Below, in pieces: positions 27,022 through 35,182 of a stretch of 64,000 bases of DNA (position 1 is its first letter; each line of letters begins with the position of its first letter). The DNA is taken from positions 27,744-91,743 of the forward strand of contig NZ_JBLXDN010000016.1 in the NCBI RefSeq assembly GCF_048264025.1, written 5' to 3'. Below the pieces are notes generated by a model. The model saw only the letters and a program-made list of their open reading frames with translations, did not search any database and was not told the origin of the DNA. This DNA comes from Nitrincola sp048264025. Its GTDB lineage: Bacteria; Pseudomonadota; Gammaproteobacteria; Pseudomonadales; Balneatricaceae. A program made the position numbers and the translations under genes.

Positions 27022-27198
27022 ATGAGTTTAACTACATTTGAAGGCGCCAGCGCCGTATTTACCTTCTTTGACAAACCCGTGATACTGGGCCTGATAACAC
27101 TTGGCGTTGCCGCAGCGGTGACACTCGTGGTGGTCGCTAGTGCAATACACGAGAAACACAGTTTCAGCAGCCCGATGGATCCTTTGAAAAATCGCTGA
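27022..27198 (+). CDS. 58-residue single-helix membrane protein behind amt
   Basis: A short gene with ATG at 27022, AGGA upstream and TGA at 27196. The product starts MSLTTFEGASAVFTFFDKPV. One strongly hydrophobic helix spans about residues 18-42 (ILGLITLGVAAAVTLVVVAS), followed by a polar tail ending in SPMDPLKNR. It starts 48 bases after the amt stop with no terminator between, and a 12-bp hairpin follows it, so it is very likely the second gene of the amt transcript. I do not recognise the family. A role as small accessory or regulatory subunit of the ammonium transporter is inference. Confidence 0.7.
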   Translation: MSLTTFEGASAVFTFFDKPVILGLITLGVAAAVTLVVVASAIHEKHSFSSPMDPLKNR

Positions 27199-27207
27199 TA
27201 GTCGATT

Positions 27208-27239
27208 CACTGGCAGCTCCGTTAATAGAGCTGCCAGTG
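27208..27239. terminator. Hairpin between convergent amt operon and ntrC
   Basis: A perfect 12-bp inverted repeat, CACTGGCAGCTC / GAGCTGCCAGTG, with an eight-base loop sits between the stops of the small membrane protein and ntrC. No T-run follows on either strand, so it may stop transcription only with help or protect mRNA ends. Confidence 0.55.
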
Positions 27240-27276
27240 CCTAGGATGAAATCGTTATGACAGCTCATATCAGCGG

Positions 27277-28704
27277 TCAACTTTCGTCATCATCCTCATC
27301 GGCTTCCATACCTAGTTCTTTGATCTTACGGGTAAGGGTATTACGCCCCCAGCCTAACAACTCCGCCGCATCCCGCTTACGCCCTGCGGTATGCTTCAGC
27401 GCGATCTCTATCATTGCCTGCTCGAACATTGGCAAGGCTTCATTGAGAATGGATTTGCGACCACGACTCAACTGTTGATCAGCCCAGCTACGTAACAACT
27501 GATCCCAACTGCCGCCAACAGGTTGACTGATTTCTGGTCGATCAAGTAGCTCTGGGGGTAAATCGGAGATCAACACCTCCCGACCTGAAGCCATTACTGT
27601 CAACCAGCGGCAGGTATTCTCCAATTGCCTGACATTGCCCGGCCAGGGTAGATCGCAAATAAACTCTTCTGTATCCAACTTGAGGGTTTTCGGCTCCACA
27701 CTCAGCTCTTCAGCAGAACGCGCCAGAAAATAACGGGCCAATCTGGGAATATCTTCACGCCGCTGTGACAATCTGGGAATATGAATACGGATGACATTCA
27801 GACGGTGGAATAAATCTTCGCGAAAGCGTCCCTCCTGCACCAGGGTTTCCAAGTTCTGATGGGTCGCCGCAATAATGCGCACATCCACCTTCACCGGGGT
27901 GTGACCACCTACACGATAAAACTCACCATCGGCCAACACGCGCAGCAACCGCGTTTGTGTATCAGCCGGCATGTCGCCGATTTCATCCAGAAACAAGGTA
28001 CCGCCATCCGCCTGCTCAAAGCGCCCCCGACGAGCGGCAGCAGCACCTGTAAAAGCGCCTTTTTCATGGCCAAACAACTCAGACTCAATCAAATCCTTGG
28101 GAATGGCCGCCATATTGAGAGGAATAAACGGATGCGCCACCCGTGGACTGTGCCGATGCAGTGCATGTGCCACCAATTCTTTGCCCGTGCCTGAGTCGCC
28201 ATTGATCAACACGGTTATATTGGATTGCGACAGGCGACCGATGGCACGAAACACTTCCTGCATAGCCGGCGCTTCACCAATGATCTCGGCAGTATCGGCT
28301 TCGATGAGATCAGGTGATTTTTCACGCCGTTCATGCGCGTGCTCTACAGCTCTCGCAACCAGCGCAACGGCATCATCCACATCGAAGGGTTTAGGCAGGT
28401 ATTCAAATGCGCCGCCACGGTATGACGCTACGGCACTATCCAGATCGGAATGCGCGGTCATGATAATAATGGGCAGATCCGGATAGTCAACATGGATACG
28501 CTCCAGCATTTCCAATCCATCCATTCCCGGCATACGGATATCACTGATAATGGCATCCGGCTGTTCCAGCGAAAGCTTTTTCAGCAACTGATCTGCACTT
28601 TCAAAAATAGCGGTCTTCAGACCCGCGGAACTTAAGGCCTTATCCAGCACCCAGCGTATCGAACGGTCATCATCAACCACCCAGACATTACCGCTTGTAT
28701 TCAT
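27277..28704 (-). CDS. ntrC: Nitrogen regulator NtrC (NR-I)
   Basis: A 475-residue enhancer-binding response regulator. The receiver has D55 in DAIISDIRMPG. The AAA+ domain has GDSGTGKE (169-176), GAFTGA (216-221) and Walker B GGTLFLDEI. The Fis-type helix-turn-helix (KRDAAELLGWGRNTLTRKI) ends with an acidic tail. Phosphorylated by NtrB under nitrogen limitation, it activates sigma-54 promoters. Candidate sites for it lie before glnA and ntrB and in the 39845-40174 region. Its start overlaps the ntrB 3' end by 17 bases. Confidence 0.96.
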   Translation of the reverse strand: MNTSGNVWVVDDDRSIRWVLDKALSSAGLKTAIFESADQLLKKLSLEQPDAIISDIRMPGMDGLEMLERIHVDYPDLPIIIMTAHSDLDSAVASYRGGAFEYLPKPFDVDDAVALVARAVEHAHERREKSPDLIEADTAEIIGEAPAMQEVFRAIGRLSQSNITVLINGDSGTGKELVAHALHRHSPRVAHPFIPLNMAAIPKDLIESELFGHEKGAFTGAAAARRGRFEQADGGTLFLDEIGDMPADTQTRLLRVLADGEFYRVGGHTPVKVDVRIIAATHQNLETLVQEGRFREDLFHRLNVIRIHIPRLSQRREDIPRLARYFLARSAEELSVEPKTLKLDTEEFICDLPWPGNVRQLENTCRWLTVMASGREVLISDLPPELLDRPEISQPVGGSWDQLLRSWADQQLSRGRKSILNEALPMFEQAMIEIALKHTAGRKRDAAELLGWGRNTLTRKIKELGMEADEDDDES

Positions 28705-29761
28705 GATTCTGCTCCAGTGGTATTAGTAAGTGAAATCGTGTCTGACCCGGCTCGGTGGTGCACTCTATCAATCCACGGTGTCGATTGATGATAGCTTGAG
28801 CAATGGACAAGCCCAGGCCGGAACCTTCCGCACGCCCAGTAACCATCGGGTAAAAGATCGTCGAAGCCAGCTCTTCAGGAATGCCCGGACCGTTATCAAT
28901 TATTTCAATCGAACACACCAGTCGGTGTCTTTCAGTACCCAGCGTCATCTGACGCAACGCCCGAGTTTTAATGGTAATGGATGGATTTTCAGTAGCCGAT
29001 TCATGCAGCGCTTGCATGGCGTTACGGACAATATTCAGAATGGCCTGAATCAGTTGCTCTTTGTCCCCAGAAAACTCTGGAATGCTCGGGTCATAATCCC
29101 GCGTCAAACTGATTTTCTCTTCAGATTCAGCTCTGACCAAGTGACAGACGCGCTCCAGAATGGCATGAATATTAACCATTTCCAGATGGGGCAACTTATG
29201 TGGGCCTAATAAACGATCCACCAGGTTGCGCAAGCGATCCGCCTCATCAATGATCACACGGGTATAATCATGCAGCTCGACATCCGTCAACTCACGTTCG
29301 AGCAACTGTGCCGCACCGCGAATGCCACCTAAGGGATTTTTAATTTCATGCGCAAGACCTCTGACCAATGAACGCGCTGTTGCATGTCGAGATAACAGCT
29401 CCTCTTCACGCTCAATACGCAACAAACGGTCTCTTGCCTGAACTTCTAAAAGCAATCCCAACGTGGGTGATAAATTAACACTGTAGTCGATTAATAACTC
29501 TTGGCCCATTGCGTTCATCAGACGCGCTTCGCGTTTACTGTATGGATGCAACGATGTTAAGGCATCACGCATCAACTCCAGATCTTCCTCGCTGAACACC
29601 AGCCACTCATACACAGCCTTACCTTTTAAGCGGCGTATGGATGCCTGCAACAGCATTTCTGCCGCTGGGTTCATATAGGTTATAAATAACTGATTATCTA
29701 GCAGAATCACTGAGGTTGTCAGGTTATCCAGTATCTGCTGATGAATCGATTTTATTGCCAT
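28688..29761 (-). CDS. ntrB: Nitrogen sensor kinase/phosphatase NtrB (NR-II)
   Basis: A 357-residue soluble kinase: PAS domain (about 8-110, LDNLTTSVILLDNQLFITYMN), HisKA with H138 in VRGLAHEIKNPLGGIRGAAQ, and HATPase with DNGPGIPEE and GSGLGLSIAQ. NtrB phosphorylates or dephosphorylates NtrC according to P-II and glutamine signals. GAGGAG lies just ahead of the ATG at 29761. The gene has its own sigma-54-like promoter about 26-41 bases upstream and an NtrC-like site farther up, which points to self-regulation apart from glnA. Confidence 0.96.
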   Translation of the reverse strand: MAIKSIHQQILDNLTTSVILLDNQLFITYMNPAAEMLLQASIRRLKGKAVYEWLVFSEEDLELMRDALTSLHPYSKREARLMNAMGQELLIDYSVNLSPTLGLLLEVQARDRLLRIEREEELLSRHATARSLVRGLAHEIKNPLGGIRGAAQLLERELTDVELHDYTRVIIDEADRLRNLVDRLLGPHKLPHLEMVNIHAILERVCHLVRAESEEKISLTRDYDPSIPEFSGDKEQLIQAILNIVRNAMQALHESATENPSITIKTRALRQMTLGTERHRLVCSIEIIDNGPGIPEELASTIFYPMVTGRAEGSGLGLSIAQAIINRHRGLIECTTEPGQTRFHLLIPLEQNHEYKR

Positions 29762-29786
29762 TTAACATCTCCTCTTGCATTGTTAT

Positions 29787-29802
29787 AGCAAGAAAGGTGC
29801 CA
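29787..29802 (-). promoter_or_regulatory. Sigma-54 promoter of ntrBC
   Basis: On the minus strand, TGGCACCTTTCTTGCT matches the sigma-54 consensus at both elements (TGGCAC and TTGCT), with GG and GC ten bases apart. The predicted start near 29776 leaves only about 15 bases of leader, which still contains the GAGGAG ribosome site of ntrB. Confidence 0.8.
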
Positions 29803-29884
29803 CTTAAATGCCCCTTCACGATCCAAATAAGTGCAGTGGATACGGGTTTCTCATCCATATTAGCCTTATACAGCTTATACTTAA

Positions 29885-29901
29885 CGCACCAATTCTGTGC
29901 G
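29885..29901 (-). promoter_or_regulatory. NtrC-like binding site upstream of ntrBC
   Basis: CGCACCAATTCTGTGCG agrees at 10 of 14 defined positions with the NtrC consensus TGCACCA-N3-TGGTGCA. It is centred about 117 bases upstream of the predicted sigma-54 start of ntrBC, a usual enhancer distance, and lies between that promoter and the glnA terminator. Confidence 0.6.
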
Positions 29902-29944
29902 CTTGCTATTTATTAGTACAGAGATTTGCGTTAAGAGAGCGCAT

Positions 29945-29973
29945 AAAAAAAGCCTCCGTCAGGAGGCTTTTTT
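29945..29973 (-). terminator. Rho-independent terminator of glnA
   Basis: GCCTCC and GGAGGC arms around a four-base loop are flanked by runs of A and T, giving GCCTCC-TGAC-GGAGGC followed by seven U on the minus strand, 24 bases after the glnA stop. It uncouples glnA from ntrBC. Confidence 0.9.
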
Positions 29974-29996
29974 AGCTGGGTTAAACCTTGCTAGTC

Positions 29997-31403
29997 TTAA
30001 ACAGAGTAGTAAAGGTCAAACTCAACAGGGTGTGTTGTCATGTTAACGCGCTCAACTTCGGCACGTTTCAGCTTGATGTAGGCATCCAGCATATCTTTAG
30101 AGAACACGCCACCTTTAGTCAGGAACTCATGATCAGCTTCCAGGTTATCCAGGGCTTCAGTCAAGCTGGATACCACAGTTGGGATCAGCTTGGCTTCTTC
30201 TGGTGGCAGGTCATACAGATCTTTATCTGCAGGATCACCAGGGTGGATCTTGTTCTGAATACCGTCGATACCCGCCATCAACAAGGCTGCAAAGCACAAG
30301 TAAGGGTTGGCAGCTGGATCAGGGAAGCGAGCTTCCACACGACGTGCCTTAGGTGTAGTGGTATAAGGAATACGCAAAGAGGCAGAGCGGTTACGTGCTG
30401 AGTAAGCCAACATAACCGGTGCTTCGAATCCAGGAACCAAACGCTTGTAGGAGTTAGTTGATGGATTACACAGTGCATTCAACGCTTTAGCGTGTTTGAT
30501 GATACCGCCGATGTAGTAAAGCGCCGTTTCACTCAAACCACCGTAGCCGTCACCCGCGAAGATGTTCTTGCCATCTTTGTTCATAGACAGGTGAACGTGC
30601 ATACCTGAACCATTATCACCTACCAGCGGCTTAGGCATGAAGGTAGCGGTTTTGCCATAAGCGTGCGCAACATTGTGTACGCAGTACTTCAGGATCTGAA
30701 CTTCGTCGGCTTTTTTAACCAGAGTGTTACCACGCACGCCGATTTCGCACTGACCCGCTGTAGCCACTTCATGGTGGTGAACTTCGATGGTCAGACCCAT
30801 AGCTTCCATAGCATCACACATCGCTGCACGCAGATCATGCAGAGAGTCGATTGGGGGTACTGGGAAGTAACCGCCTTTCACGCGTGGACGGTGACCGGTG
30901 TTACCACCTTCAATCTTATGGCTGGATGCCCAAGAGGCTTCTTCAGAGCTGATAGTATAGCCACAGCCACCGATATCGGCATGCCAGTTAACTTCATCAA
31001 ACACGAAGAATTCAGGCTCTGGGCCAAGCATCGCTGTATCAGCAATACCGGTAGATGCCAGATACTGTTCTGCACGCAGCGCGACAGAGCGAGGATCACG
31101 GTCATAGCCCTGACCCGTGGCTGGCTCGACTATGTTACAACGCACAATAATAGTCGGTGCTTCAGTAAAAGGATCCAGTACGGATGCAGAATCATCCGGC
31201 ATCAGAATCATGTCAGATTCATTAATACCCTTCCATCCGGAGATAGAGGAGCCATCAAACATCTTACCTTCTTCGAAGAAGGAATCACCCATATCAGAAA
31301 CAGGGATGGTTACGTGCTGTTCTTTACCTTTAAAATCAGTAAAGCGCATATCAACCCATTTCGCATTGTGTTCTTTAATCAGATTCAGAGTATTCTCTGA
31401 CAT
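29997..31403 (-). CDS. glnA: Glutamine synthetase, type I
   Basis: A 468-residue GS-I subunit, the E. coli length, forming a dodecamer that makes glutamine from glutamate, ammonium and ATP. The beta-grasp N-terminal domain has KWVDMRFTDFKGKEQHV and MFDGSSISGW. The catalytic domain has VHHHEVATAGQCEIG, NGSGMHVHLS and the substrate loop (NRSASLRIP). Tyr397 in DLYDLPPEE matches the E. coli adenylylation site, so activity is probably controlled by GlnE. AGGAG precedes the ATG at 31403. A sigma-54 promoter and two NtrC-like sites lie upstream. Confidence 0.98.
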   Translation of the reverse strand: MSENTLNLIKEHNAKWVDMRFTDFKGKEQHVTIPVSDMGDSFFEEGKMFDGSSISGWKGINESDMILMPDDSASVLDPFTEAPTIIVRCNIVEPATGQGYDRDPRSVALRAEQYLASTGIADTAMLGPEPEFFVFDEVNWHADIGGCGYTISSEEASWASSHKIEGGNTGHRPRVKGGYFPVPPIDSLHDLRAAMCDAMEAMGLTIEVHHHEVATAGQCEIGVRGNTLVKKADEVQILKYCVHNVAHAYGKTATFMPKPLVGDNGSGMHVHLSMNKDGKNIFAGDGYGGLSETALYYIGGIIKHAKALNALCNPSTNSYKRLVPGFEAPVMLAYSARNRSASLRIPYTTTPKARRVEARFPDPAANPYLCFAALLMAGIDGIQNKIHPGDPADKDLYDLPPEEAKLIPTVVSSLTEALDNLEADHEFLTKGGVFSKDMLDAYIKLKRAEVERVNMTTHPVEFDLYYSV

Positions 31404-31443
31404 AGGACTCTCCTACCTTTTGATCTAGATGAATTTGCCGAAA

Positions 31444-31470
31444 GCCGGATCCGCCGGAGTTCTATCCGGC
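31444..31470 (-). other. Hairpin in the glnA leader
   Basis: The predicted glnA leader (start near 31481, ATG at 31403) contains a 7-bp inverted repeat GCCGGAT / ATCCGGC around a 13-base loop, beginning about ten bases from the 5' end. No T-run follows. It may stabilise the transcript; regulation is not established. Confidence 0.4.
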
Positions 31471-31491
31471 ACGACTGCTTGATAATTCTAA

Positions 31492-31507
31492 AGCAATCCT
31501 TGTGCCA
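31492..31507 (-). promoter_or_regulatory. Sigma-54 promoter of glnA
   Basis: TGGCACAAGGATTGCT on the minus strand gives exact TGGCAC and TTGCT elements with GG-N10-GC spacing. The predicted start is near 31481, about 78 bases before the glnA ATG. It corresponds to glnAp2 of enteric bacteria. Confidence 0.87.
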
Positions 31508-31570
31508 TTTCGTCAGAGCCACTATTTACGGCGGGAGCGGTGAAAACGCCCCATCCACAAAACATCTTTT

Positions 31571-31587
31571 TGCACTAATATGGTGCT
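31571..31587 (-). promoter_or_regulatory. NtrC-like site 1 upstream of glnA
   Basis: TGCACTAATATGGTGCT matches the NtrC consensus TGCACCA-N3-TGGTGCA at 12 of 14 defined positions. Its centre lies about 98 bases upstream of the predicted glnA sigma-54 start. Confidence 0.8.
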
Positions 31588-31601
31588 CATTAACATCAAA
31601 A

Positions 31602-31618
31602 GGCACGATATTGGTGCG
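31602..31618 (-). promoter_or_regulatory. NtrC-like site 2 upstream of glnA
   Basis: GGCACGATATTGGTGCG matches the NtrC consensus at 11 of 14 positions. It is centred 31 bases from the first site, almost the 32-base spacing of the paired glnA enhancer sites in E. coli, so both sites face the same side of the helix. Confidence 0.77.
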
Positions 31619-31756
31619 CAAAGGCAATTGGAGTTCTGATAGTGTGCACTGACTTGTTAATACTACGCCAAAGCGTGAAATCTTGCGCTATCGCAGTGCA
31701 CCATTTTGAAAATAAACACTGCACAAACTTTCATCGATTGTTCGGCGTTACTGGCG

Positions 31757-31762
31757 TATAAT
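31757..31762 (+). promoter_or_regulatory. -10 box of typA
   Basis: A perfect TATAAT lies 34 bases ahead of the GTG start at 31796; no good -35 box sits 17 bases upstream. Its position downstream of the first in-frame ATG (31706) supports the GTG start. Confidence 0.5.
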
Positions 31763-31795
31763 GCTGCGCTTTACAAAGAAACCTGGAACACACCT

Positions 31796-33604
31796 GTGAT
31801 CGAAGACCTCAGAAACATTGCCATCATCGCGCACGTCGACCATGGCAAAACCACACTAGTGGACAAGCTAATGCAGCAGTCAGGCACTCTGACTCGTCGC
31901 GATGAAAGTGCAGAACGCATCATGGACTCCAATGACCAGGAGCGTGAGCGTGGCATTACCATTTTGGCCAAAAATACGGCTATCAAGTGGAATGACTACC
32001 GTATCAACATCGTAGACACACCGGGACACGCCGACTTTGGTGGTGAAGTTGAACGGGTACTCTCCATGGTAGACTCCGTTCTGCTACTGGTAGATGCGGT
32101 TGATGGTCCTATGCCTCAGACCCGCTTCGTAACCCAGAAAGCCTTTGCTCAAGGTCTGAACCCGATCGTTGTCATCAATAAAGTAGACCGTCCTGGTGCC
32201 CGACCTGATTGGGTTATGGATCAGGTATTTGATCTGTTTGACAACCTGGGTGCTACGGATGAACAGCTCGACTTCCCGGTTGTATATGCTTCAGCCCTGA
32301 ATGGCATCGCTGGCCTGGACCATGAAAACATGGCCGAGGATATGACGCCGCTGTTTGAAGCCATTATCAAGCATGTACATCCACCTCGCGTAGATCCTGA
32401 CGGTCCATTGCAGATGCAGATCTCCGCACTCGACTACAACAGCTACGTGGGTGTTATCGGTGTTGGGCGTATCACTCGTGGTCGTCTGAAAACCAATACC
32501 CAGGTTAAAGTCATTGACAGCCATGCTGGGCTGCGCTCCGGCCGCGTGCTGCAGATTATGGGTTACCATGGTCTCGAGCGTATTGAAATATCTGAAGCGG
32601 AAGCGGGTGACATCGTTTGTATCACCGGCCTGGAGCAGCTGAATATTTCTGATACTCTGTGCGATCCAAACTGTGTTGAAGCCCTGCCGGCCTTGTCGGT
32701 GGATGAGCCAACAGTGTCCATGACCTTCCAGGTCAACGACTCACCCTTTGCCGGCCAAGATGGCAAGTTTGTTACCAGCCGTAATATCAAGGAGCGTCTG
32801 GAACGTGAATTGATTCATAACGTGGCACTGCGGGTTGAGCCAGGCGAAACACCAGAGAAATTTAAAGTATCAGGTCGTGGCGAATTGCATCTATCGGTGC
32901 TGATTGAATCCATGCGTCGTGAAGGCTTCGAACTGGGTGTTTCCCGTCCGGAAGTTATTCAGAAAGTGATTGACGGTGAAATCCGTGAGCCCTACGAACT
33001 GGTGATGCTGGATGTTGAAGAACAGCACCAGGGATCTGTTATTGAAGAGCTGGGTAAACGCAAAGGCGACATGACCAATATGGAAGTGGATGGTAAAGGA
33101 CGCATACGCGTAACCTTTATGATCCCATCCCGTGGTCTGATCGGTTTCCGCAGCCAGTTTATGACCATGACATCGGGCACCGGTATCATGACATCTATCT
33201 TTGATCACTATGGTCGCGTTAAAGACGGCGACATGGGCGAGCGCCAGAACGGCGTACTGGTCTCCATGGTCAATGGTAAAGTACTTGGTTTTGCCCTGTT
33301 TAACCTGCAGGAGCGCGGCCGTCTGTTCTTACCGCCTAACGTTGAAGTTTATGAAGGCATGGTCATAGGTATTCACAGCCGCTCGAACGACCTGGTGGTC
33401 AACCCCACCAAGGGCAAGCAGTTGACCAACGTGCGCGCGTCAGGTACGGATGAAAACATCGTACTGACTCCCCCAGTTAAATTCTCACTGGAACAAGCGC
33501 TCGACTTTATTGAAGATGATGAATTGGTAGAAGTCACACCAAACAGCATCCGCATACGCAAAAAACTCTTGAAAGAGAACGAGCGTAAGCGCAATAAAAA
33601 GTAA
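31796..33604 (+). CDS. typA: Translational GTPase TypA/BipA
   Basis: A 602-residue ribosome-associated GTPase. The G domain has AHVDHGKTT (residues 12-20), DSNDQERERGITI, VDTPGHADFGGEV and NKVDRPGAR. Elongation-factor domains II, III and V and the BipA-specific C-terminal domain follow. It assists ribosome assembly and translation under stress and cold. I choose GTG at 31796, giving (M)IEDLRNIAII, the family start (E. coli MIEKLRNIAII). An in-frame ATG at 31706 would add 30 residues foreign to the family and lies upstream of the TATAAT. It is divergent from glnA, as in many gammaproteobacteria. Confidence 0.96.
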   Translation: MIEDLRNIAIIAHVDHGKTTLVDKLMQQSGTLTRRDESAERIMDSNDQERERGITILAKNTAIKWNDYRINIVDTPGHADFGGEVERVLSMVDSVLLLVDAVDGPMPQTRFVTQKAFAQGLNPIVVINKVDRPGARPDWVMDQVFDLFDNLGATDEQLDFPVVYASALNGIAGLDHENMAEDMTPLFEAIIKHVHPPRVDPDGPLQMQISALDYNSYVGVIGVGRITRGRLKTNTQVKVIDSHAGLRSGRVLQIMGYHGLERIEISEAEAGDIVCITGLEQLNISDTLCDPNCVEALPALSVDEPTVSMTFQVNDSPFAGQDGKFVTSRNIKERLERELIHNVALRVEPGETPEKFKVSGRGELHLSVLIESMRREGFELGVSRPEVIQKVIDGEIREPYELVMLDVEEQHQGSVIEELGKRKGDMTNMEVDGKGRIRVTFMIPSRGLIGFRSQFMTMTSGTGIMTSIFDHYGRVKDGDMGERQNGVLVSMVNGKVLGFALFNLQERGRLFLPPNVEVYEGMVIGIHSRSNDLVVNPTKGKQLTNVRASGTDENIVLTPPVKFSLEQALDFIEDDELVEVTPNSIRIRKKLLKENERKRNKK

Positions 33605-33617
33605 GGCTTGCTAAACT

Positions 33618-33646
33618 AAGGGCAGCCTCCGGGCTGCCTTTTTTTT
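33618..33646 (+). terminator. Rho-independent terminator of typA
   Basis: GGCAGCC-TCCG-GGCTGCC followed by eight T lies 16 bases after the typA stop. The pip gene starts 31 bases farther on with its own ribosome site. Confidence 0.9.
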
Positions 33647-33676
33647 GTTTGAAAGTACCCTCAGGAGCCGTCGAGC

Positions 33677-34627
33677 ATGCGCACCCTCTACCCTGACATT
33701 ACCCCTTACGCCGAACATCGACTCGATGTGGACACGATCCACCAGATTTACGTGGAGGAGAGTGGTAACCCGCAAGGTATTCCGGTGATATTTATTCATG
33801 GGGGACCTGGGGGCGCAACCTCACCAACACACCGCTGTTTTTTTAATCCTGGCCACTACCGTATTATCCTGTTTGACCAACGCGGCTGTGGGCGTTCAAC
33901 ACCGCATGCCTGCCTGGAAAACAATACCACCACTGATCTGATTAGCGACATGGAGTCTATACGGGCACACCTGGGGATTGAGCAATGGTTGTTATTTGGC
34001 GGCTCCTGGGGTTCAACCCTGGCGTTGGCCTATGCCCAGGCACATCCTGATCGGGTTAGCGGCATGATTCTGCGGGGTATATTTCTGTGCCGCCAGCAGG
34101 ATATCCACTGGTTTTACCAACAAGGCGCCAGTGCTATTTTCCCGGATTACTGGGCTGACTTTCTGCAACCCATTCCTGCCGCAGAACAGCATGACCTGCT
34201 CACTGCCTATTATCAGCGACTTACGGCTGATAATGAAATCGCTCGTATGGCAGCCGCCAAGGCCTGGTCCATCTGGGAAGGCCGCTGCTCTACCCTGCAC
34301 CCCAACACCGATATTGCCACCCACTTTGGTGAACCCCATGTCGCCCTGGCGATGGCTCGCATCGAAGCCCATTACTTTATGAATGGCTGCTTTATGCGCC
34401 CTGGACAACTCCTGGATGAGGCCCATAAACTGCAGGATATTCCCATAACCCTGGTGCATGGCCGCTATGATGTCGTTTGCCCAATTGAGCAAGCCTTTGC
34501 ACTGCAGCAGCGATTACCCCATGCCGAATTCAACATCATCCGCGATGCTGGCCATTCGGCCTTCGAGCCCGGCATTACCGATAACCTGATCCGTGCAACC
34601 GATCGCTTCGCTAACCAAAGGGCCTGA
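33677..34627 (+). CDS. pip: Proline iminopeptidase
   Basis: A 316-residue alpha/beta-hydrolase of peptidase family S33 that removes N-terminal proline from peptides. HGGPGG (41-46) forms the oxyanion hole. The nucleophile is S110 in GGSWGSTLAL, with D265 (HGRYDVVCP) and H293 (DAGHSAFEPG) completing the triad. There is no signal peptide, so it is cytoplasmic. AGGAG precedes ATG 33677. It is two bases ahead of dtd and probably cotranscribed with it; both deal with amino-acid or peptide salvage, though the pairing may be fortuitous. Confidence 0.94.
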   Translation: MRTLYPDITPYAEHRLDVDTIHQIYVEESGNPQGIPVIFIHGGPGGATSPTHRCFFNPGHYRIILFDQRGCGRSTPHACLENNTTTDLISDMESIRAHLGIEQWLLFGGSWGSTLALAYAQAHPDRVSGMILRGIFLCRQQDIHWFYQQGASAIFPDYWADFLQPIPAAEQHDLLTAYYQRLTADNEIARMAAAKAWSIWEGRCSTLHPNTDIATHFGEPHVALAMARIEAHYFMNGCFMRPGQLLDEAHKLQDIPITLVHGRYDVVCPIEQAFALQQRLPHAEFNIIRDAGHSAFEPGITDNLIRATDRFANQRA

Positions 34628-34629
34628 AC

Positions 34630-35067
34630 ATGAAAGGCTTAATACAGCGCGTCACCCATGCCAGGGTTGATATAGCCGGTCAATGCTGCGGAGAGATAGG
34701 TCCGGGAATTTTACTGCTACTGGGTGTAGAAAAGCAGGATAGCCGTGAAACGGCGGATAAACTGCTACAAAAAGCACTGAATTATCGTATTTTTTCCGAT
34801 CAGGATGGCAAGATGAATCTCAGTCTGCAGCAAACCGGCCAAGGCCTGTTGATTGTGTCTCAGTTCACCCTGGTCGCCGATACCCGCAAGGGACTTAGAC
34901 CCGGCTTTTCGCAAGGGGCAACTCCGGCATTAGGCGAGCAACTCTATGACTATTTTGTCCAGCAGGCCACGGACCTACATAGCCCGGTTGCCTCTGGCCG
35001 GTTTGGCGCTAACATGCAAGTCAGTCTGTGTAATGACGGCCCGGTCACCTTTTTGCTGCAAAGCTAA
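34630..35067 (+). CDS. dtd: D-aminoacyl-tRNA deacylase
   Basis: A 145-residue homodimeric enzyme that hydrolyses D-amino acids (and glycine mischarged on tRNA-Ala) from tRNA. The active-site motifs are SQFTLVADTRKG (about 77-88) and NDGPVTFLL at the C-terminus, the latter carrying the GP dipeptide that enforces chirality. The start MKGLIQRVTHARVDI is standard for the family. It begins two bases after the pip stop. Confidence 0.95.
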   Translation: MKGLIQRVTHARVDIAGQCCGEIGPGILLLLGVEKQDSRETADKLLQKALNYRIFSDQDGKMNLSLQQTGQGLLIVSQFTLVADTRKGLRPGFSQGATPALGEQLYDYFVQQATDLHSPVASGRFGANMQVSLCNDGPVTFLLQS

Positions 35068-35182
35068 GATGGATGCGCATTGGCTACCTGACTCGTCAGA
35101 CAGTTTCCTGTAGAATTTCCGCCCTGATTTAGTCTTTCGTCTAATTAACTTTTTTATCTAATTAACCCTGGAATTCACATCT

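Noticed and set aside
30663..31400. Open frame antisense to glnA (245 codons)
   Set aside because: It lies wholly inside glnA; the glnA protein is fully conserved, so this is a shadow frame.
31691..31707. Third NtrC site near typA (TGCACCATTTTGAAAAT)
   Set aside because: The left arm is perfect, but the right arm has almost no match to TGGTGCA.
31706..31795. N-terminal extension of typA from ATG 31706
   Set aside because: The added 30 residues do not match the TypA family start, and the TATAAT box lies after this ATG; the GTG at 31796 gives the canonical IEDLRNIAII start.
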